In this document: one piece after another, positions 60,338-64,000 of the stretch
How the letters are laid out: each line of letters starts with the position of its first letter
How positions within the stretch are numbered: position 1 is the first letter of the stretch
Assembly (NCBI GenBank): GCA_002839855.1
Contig: PGYV01000001.1
Location: 210,439 to 274,438 of the forward strand
DNA: 64,000 nt
Direction of reading: 5' to 3'
Source: Candidatus Goldiibacteriota bacterium HGW-Goldbacteria-1
Lineage (GTDB): Bacteria; Oederibacteriota; PGYV01
Notes under the pieces: model-generated
The model's database searches: none
Seen by the model: the letters and a program-made list of their open reading frames with translations, nothing else
Told to the model about the DNA's origin: nothing
Made by a program: the position numbers and the translations under genes

Positions 60338-61927
60338 TTAAGACATAATTTGTTTTGTTACTGGTATTGTAGACCAAACGCCATTAATTAAAACTTGATG
60401 GGTCGGCGCAGGGTTCGTCCAATAGTAATTGAACAATTTAATTATATCCTCTGACTCTGGACTATTTATGTTAATAATTGTAGTTGCACGCTTCCCTAAT
60501 CCATTAATTGACGTACCAACTTGCCAAACATTACTATCGTCAACAATTATAAATCTATCATGTATTGGATTATATTGTTTATGTGACAAAGGATGTTGAT
60601 AGAATATTTTTGCAACTTCTATTTGTAAATTTGACGACCTCGCAATTACTAAATCATTAGCAAAATCATTATTTACATAAAAAGTTAAAATCATAACCTT
60701 TGTGGATGAAGCAATATTACTTAAAATATTCCAATCATCAGAACAATTCCCAAAATAAGGGTCAATTATTGAAACTTTTGTATTTGCTTTATCTACAATT
60801 GATTGAATTTCCATTATGGCTGTCAGTTGGTTACCAGCTTCATATAAAACTTTCTTTTTTGTTAATCGAAGTAAATCTGCTTTCTTTTTTCGCAAAATGC
60901 TATTTTTATCTAACTTATCACCAACCGAAAAAGTTTTTCGAACTTTTCGACCACCACCATTAATGTCCATTGTATAATGTAGTTCTTCAACATAAGGTTG
61001 TTCAGTTGTAAAATCACATATTTTCATGTCGTTTGAAATAAGCATAAAAAATGTTTTATCAACATCATCTGGCAACGGCTGATAAAACATGATTACTTCG
61101 TTTTCACTTCCGGTTGGATATTTAACATTATCTAATTTATAAATGTTCCAAAGCAAGGTCTCATCAGACCTAGTAAGTTTATAAATAATTGATAATTTAT
61201 TAATATCCGACTTATTCTTCGTGGCAATTCCAACTTCTACACGTGTGCCATTATGTTCACTTGGGGTTGTTCCTTTTTCCTTTTTATCACTTAAAAACCA
61301 AGCATCAAAATTTGGAAAATATATGCCAATTGAACCTTTGAGTTCATTAAATTTATCAGCACCTAAAAATCCAATTAAAGAAATTATAGGACTACTTACT
61401 TCAATTCCGTTGATTATTGCAGTCTCAACTGGTTTTAAAGGCATATAATTCGTTTCATTTGACCACAAAGCAAAAACAGTTGAACTTCTTGCTAAATTAC
61501 AATTACCAGAACTAAAAATACTGTTAAAATGTGAACCAATAACATATTCTTCTTTATGATCAAAATCAATATCATAACTTATAATATTACCTTCAATATC
61601 TAAACGCTTTGTTGTTTCAACTTTTTTCAACAGTTTATAAAATTCTTCAACCGAAAAATGTTTTCGCATTAATAACAAATCATCTCTTAAACAAGTAAAT
61701 TCTATAATCTTTTTTACATCATCATAATTCAAAATAGGGACAATGATTTGTGTTTTTGAGTACTCATGCCATTCAGGTTCGCCAATTGTAGCGTAAATAT
61801 CATCAGAAAAAGTAAACGAAGTGTAATAGTTTACAAATCCAACTTCGGCTTTTTGGGCTATGCATTTCAGAACAACACCTTTATAATTATTATTTTGACA
61901 AATGCTTACAATTTCATCCATCATCAT
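60338..61927 (-). CDS. PLD-like C-terminal domain protein, candidate effector
   Basis: A 529-residue protein. The first 370 residues resemble nothing I can name (VNYYTSFTFSDDIYATIGEP; FPNFDAWFLSD). The C-terminal part (about 375-505) looks like a single phospholipase-D-fold nuclease domain: VSIIDPYFG (about 391-399), then IHDRFIIVDDSN (455-466) and WQVGTSINGLGKR (about 468-480). The usual second residue of the HKD motif is Arg rather than Lys. PLD-fold nucleases of this kind occur in defence loci, and VPA1262-like proteins are a possible relative. ATG overlaps the methylase stop by 4 bp. AT-rich like the rest of the cassette. Confidence 0.68.
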   Translation of the reverse strand: MMMDEIVSICQNNNYKGVVLKCIAQKAEVGFVNYYTSFTFSDDIYATIGEPEWHEYSKTQIIVPILNYDDVKKIIEFTCLRDDLLLMRKHFSVEEFYKLLKKVETTKRLDIEGNIISYDIDFDHKEEYVIGSHFNSIFSSGNCNLARSSTVFALWSNETNYMPLKPVETAIINGIEVSSPIISLIGFLGADKFNELKGSIGIYFPNFDAWFLSDKKEKGTTPSEHNGTRVEVGIATKNKSDINKLSIIYKLTRSDETLLWNIYKLDNVKYPTGSENEVIMFYQPLPDDVDKTFFMLISNDMKICDFTTEQPYVEELHYTMDINGGGRKVRKTFSVGDKLDKNSILRKKKADLLRLTKKKVLYEAGNQLTAIMEIQSIVDKANTKVSIIDPYFGNCSDDWNILSNIASSTKVMILTFYVNNDFANDLVIARSSNLQIEVAKIFYQHPLSHKQYNPIHDRFIIVDDSNVWQVGTSINGLGKRATTIININSPESEDIIKLFNYYWTNPAPTHQVLINGVWSTIPVTKQIMS

Positions 61928-62781
61928 ACAATATCCCGTATAAAATTACTTTTAGGTTTTATTATGTTATCTGAAAAAAACATTATTTCATTTCCAGTTT
62001 TCTTTTCACCCGAACTATAGTGTAGCTTGTATTTAATACTTTTATAATTGCTATAAATACGCCTTATCTCTTTTACATCATCATAGCTTACTATCCACTT
62101 TTGCTCACCCAATCCAAATATTTGTTCTGCTATTTGCTTATGGTCTTCTGGTTTATAATAATTCATATAAAGTGAATGTCCTTGAACAAAATATGGTGGA
62201 TCCAAATACAAAATAGTCTTCATATCTTTGGATTTTTTAAGTTTTTTTATTAATGTAATCGCATCGCAATTAGATATCTCTATTCGACTTTTATATCTTG
62301 CAATTTTCTCTATCCGACTTATTAACTCCTTCTTATTAAATCTCGCATCTATTTTCCATTTCCCTTTTTGGTCCGTTCCACCTATGACGCCACCTTTTAT
62401 AATACCAGACCTATTAGTCCTATTTAAATAGAATGCTGTAAAACCAAGATTAAGTAATGTATACTCAGAAGGCCTTTTTATTCTTTTATGCATTTTTTTC
62501 CATGTTTCAACATTAACCTTTGAATCATTTATGAGTTTACAAAGTCTTTCTGTATCGTATAAGACACTATGCCAAAAAGAGTAGATCATATTGTCAAAAT
62601 CATTTATTACAATCTTCTTAACATATTCCGAAAATAATAATGATAGGGCAACTGATGCACCGCCAGCATATGGTTCTATATAAGTCCCATCCAAACAACC
62701 ATTATTGCTAACGATGGTCTTTATATAATCTGCTATTTTGCCTTTTCCACCTGGATATCTTAACGGGGACAAAAATCGCAT
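61924..62781 (-). CDS. D12-class N6-adenine DNA methyltransferase (Dam-like)
   Basis: A 285-residue methylase of the Dam/DpnM (D12) class. The N-terminal motif LRYPGGKGKIADYI, the SAM-binding motif EPYAGGASVALS (about 36-47) and the catalytic LDPPYFVQG (about 184-192) come in the order of alpha-class enzymes; the C-terminal NEIMFFS is also typical. It should make N6-methyladenine, perhaps at GATC. It lies 1 bp after the ParB-like gene and overlaps the PLD-like gene by 4 bp. It would protect host DNA if the cassette is a restriction system. Confidence 0.94.
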   Translation of the reverse strand: MRFLSPLRYPGGKGKIADYIKTIVSNNGCLDGTYIEPYAGGASVALSLLFSEYVKKIVINDFDNMIYSFWHSVLYDTERLCKLINDSKVNVETWKKMHKRIKRPSEYTLLNLGFTAFYLNRTNRSGIIKGGVIGGTDQKGKWKIDARFNKKELISRIEKIARYKSRIEISNCDAITLIKKLKKSKDMKTILYLDPPYFVQGHSLYMNYYKPEDHKQIAEQIFGLGEQKWIVSYDDVKEIRRIYSNYKSIKYKLHYSSGEKKTGNEIMFFSDNIIKPKSNFIRDIV

Positions 62782-62782
62782 A

Positions 62783-64000
62783 CTAACACCACAACTTTAA
62801 AATAAATGTACTTAAATTTTCCCAGCTCTTAATTAGGTCTTTTTCTTTTGGCTGGAAATATCTATTATGAACATAGCCATTAAATGTATCAATTGATATC
62901 ACGTCATCTTTATCACTTACCGCAACGCGCAAAGGTTTCAATTCTTTACTTGTCATTATATTTTCTTTACACATATATTCTATGACTTTTGTAATTTTCT
63001 CCCGTAATCTTAATTTACTTTCTATTTCTTCTTTAGTTCCGATCTTTTTATTACTCATATATTCATCAACACTCATCTCTAAAAAAACCCTAAATAGAAT
63101 TGCTATTGCGTTTGTATATTTATCGAATTTAAGCGCTTTCAACTCAATAAAAACATCGTTAATTCTTGGCTGTCTTATTTTTAAGACATATCCACTTGGA
63201 ATTAACTTATTTCTACTTTTTGTAGACTTTAAAGATCTTGGTATTATCTTTCTTTTATCAACTAAGCTCTCTCCAAGTCCCCAAACCTCTTTGCTTGTTC
63301 TTTTAGTATCGGGCTTTTCTTCCGGAGTAAATTCGTTCAAATATCTTTGTCTATCTTCTTTTTTATATATTTTTTTAACTTTTACTCTTTTATCTATTAA
63401 ATCTCTTACGATTTTAACTAAACCTTTTACTACTTCTTTTTCTTCAACTTTCGATTCAAATAAACCATTTTCAATTTTAATGCCTAAAAATTCTTGAACT
63501 TTTTTATCTTCAACAAGTCTCTCTAAATTCGTTATAGGAATCTTATCAAAGTTTGCTTTTAAAGAATCGTCAACATCATCTCTTTTAGATAAAAAATTTA
63601 TTATTTGCAAAGATACATTCATTTTTCCTTTTGTATGTTCTTCAAATCTACGTTTTTGTTGCGCGTCCCACTCCACAACTCCTTTACCTTCATTTTCGCC
63701 AGTATGTTTTAAAACTATCCATTTATTTGCATCTTTATATTCATCAAACACAACACAATCTAACGCTTTAATTGGTTTAGCGTTAAATACGGAACTTAAT
63801 TTTATTATTTTCTTATAGAAACTTTCATTTTCATTCTTTATTATATCCGGATTAAGTAACAGTTTTAAGGCTACAACACGTCTATTGCCCTCCAGAACCA
63901 CATATGTGTCTGAATCCATTTCAGAAACCATAATGACATCAGATGGGTTAACCCCATTTTCAATTATATCTTTTGAAAGATTTATTATCTTTTTTTCTTG
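62783..64000 (-). CDS. ParB/sulfiredoxin-like protein, truncated by the window edge
   Basis: At least 405 residues; the frame is open to position 64000, so the N-terminus is outside the window. The visible start is a ParB/Srx nucleotidase fold: IINLSKDIIENGVNPSDVIM, then TYVVLEGNRRVVALKLL with the characteristic G-N-R-R, followed by WIVLKHTGENEGKG and VVEWDAQQKRRF. The latter patterns I recall from chromosomal ParB-fold proteins found with DNA methylases in defence and mobile loci. The rest is helical and basic. In other contexts ParB-fold proteins act as DNA-bound CTPases or nucleases. It is followed at 1 bp by the methylase. Confidence 0.8.
   Translation of the reverse strand, partial: QEKKIINLSKDIIENGVNPSDVIMVSEMDSDTYVVLEGNRRVVALKLLLNPDIIKNENESFYKKIIKLSSVFNAKPIKALDCVVFDEYKDANKWIVLKHTGENEGKGVVEWDAQQKRRFEEHTKGKMNVSLQIINFLSKRDDVDDSLKANFDKIPITNLERLVEDKKVQEFLGIKIENGLFESKVEEKEVVKGLVKIVRDLIDKRVKVKKIYKKEDRQRYLNEFTPEEKPDTKRTSKEVWGLGESLVDKRKIIPRSLKSTKSRNKLIPSGYVLKIRQPRINDVFIELKALKFDKYTNAIAILFRVFLEMSVDEYMSNKKIGTKEEIESKLRLREKITKVIEYMCKENIMTSKELKPLRVAVSDKDDVISIDTFNGYVHNRYFQPKEKDLIKSWENLSTFILKLWC

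Overview
The window reads as a chromosomal contig of a Gram-negative-type, plant-polysaccharide-degrading bacterium from an uncultured lineage. The pointers are lipoproteins and a PorV-like outer-membrane protein, very long Thr/Pro-rich linkers (TPT, TNT and TAT runs) in secreted carbohydrase-related proteins, FlgD/T9SS-like C-terminal domains, and large numbers of hgcAB, ars, patatin, ExeA-like and TPR genes typical of anaerobic sediment or subsurface genomes. The style resembles candidate phyla such as Goldiibacteriota, but that placement is inference and no marker gene here settles it. Nearly all genes are on the minus strand.

Layout. 0-5 kb: the end of an acidic secreted protein, tRNA-Gly(GCC), a patatin, an ExeA-like ATPase and a TPR protein. 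5-10.7 kb: a tightly packed operon (DUF4143 ATPase, hypothetical, glycosyltransferase, tocopherol-cyclase-like protein, epimerase) headed by a promoter carrying three palindromic operators at 22-bp spacing. 11-19.3 kb: a lipoprotein with a carbohydrate-binding look and a 2108-residue xylan-degrading multienzyme (GH30, GH43, CBM6, GH10, CBM, malectin, CBM3, FlgD-like), with a promoter and two LacI-type operators upstream. 19.4-23.7 kb: a broken antitoxin gene and an AT-rich STAND/NACHT ATPase, probably acquired. 23.8-30.5 kb: a six-gene operon joining a secreted carbohydrate-binding protein, a PorV-like/TPR protein, a partner-switching module (PP2C phosphatase, STAS protein, RsbW-like kinase) and a LacI regulator that may bind the xylanase operators. 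30.7-41.9 kb: an ABC exporter whose two halves are separated, a DEAD helicase, an AlbA_2 remnant, TVP38, a CDF transporter, a histidine kinase and an oxidoreductase.

42.4-50 kb is a metal(loid) region. One eight-gene operon holds a permease, a DGC protein, ArsR, three thioredoxin-fold proteins, a CcdA-like protein and ArsC. A second, fully coupled operon is arsR-acr3-hgcA-hgcB: it contains both signature motifs of the mercury-methylation pair and has a near-consensus promoter overlapped by an inverted repeat. 50-57.5 kb holds a lipoprotein, three probable toxin-antitoxin modules, a GH9 endoglucanase and most of the repeats. 58-60 kb is a methyltransferase/D-Ala-D-Ala-ligase fusion. 60.3-64 kb is an AT-rich, translationally coupled cassette (ParB-like protein, D12 adenine methylase, PLD-like protein) cut by the window end, a candidate defence or restriction system.

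Intergenic DNA is unusually rich in repeats: about 20 short palindromes with different stems that almost all carry the tetranucleotide GTAG at one foot (the mark of REP elements moved by RAYT transposases), three 198-bp elements with imperfect terminal inverted repeats, and degenerate arrays with an 8-bp period. No transposase, CRISPR array or rRNA gene was found.
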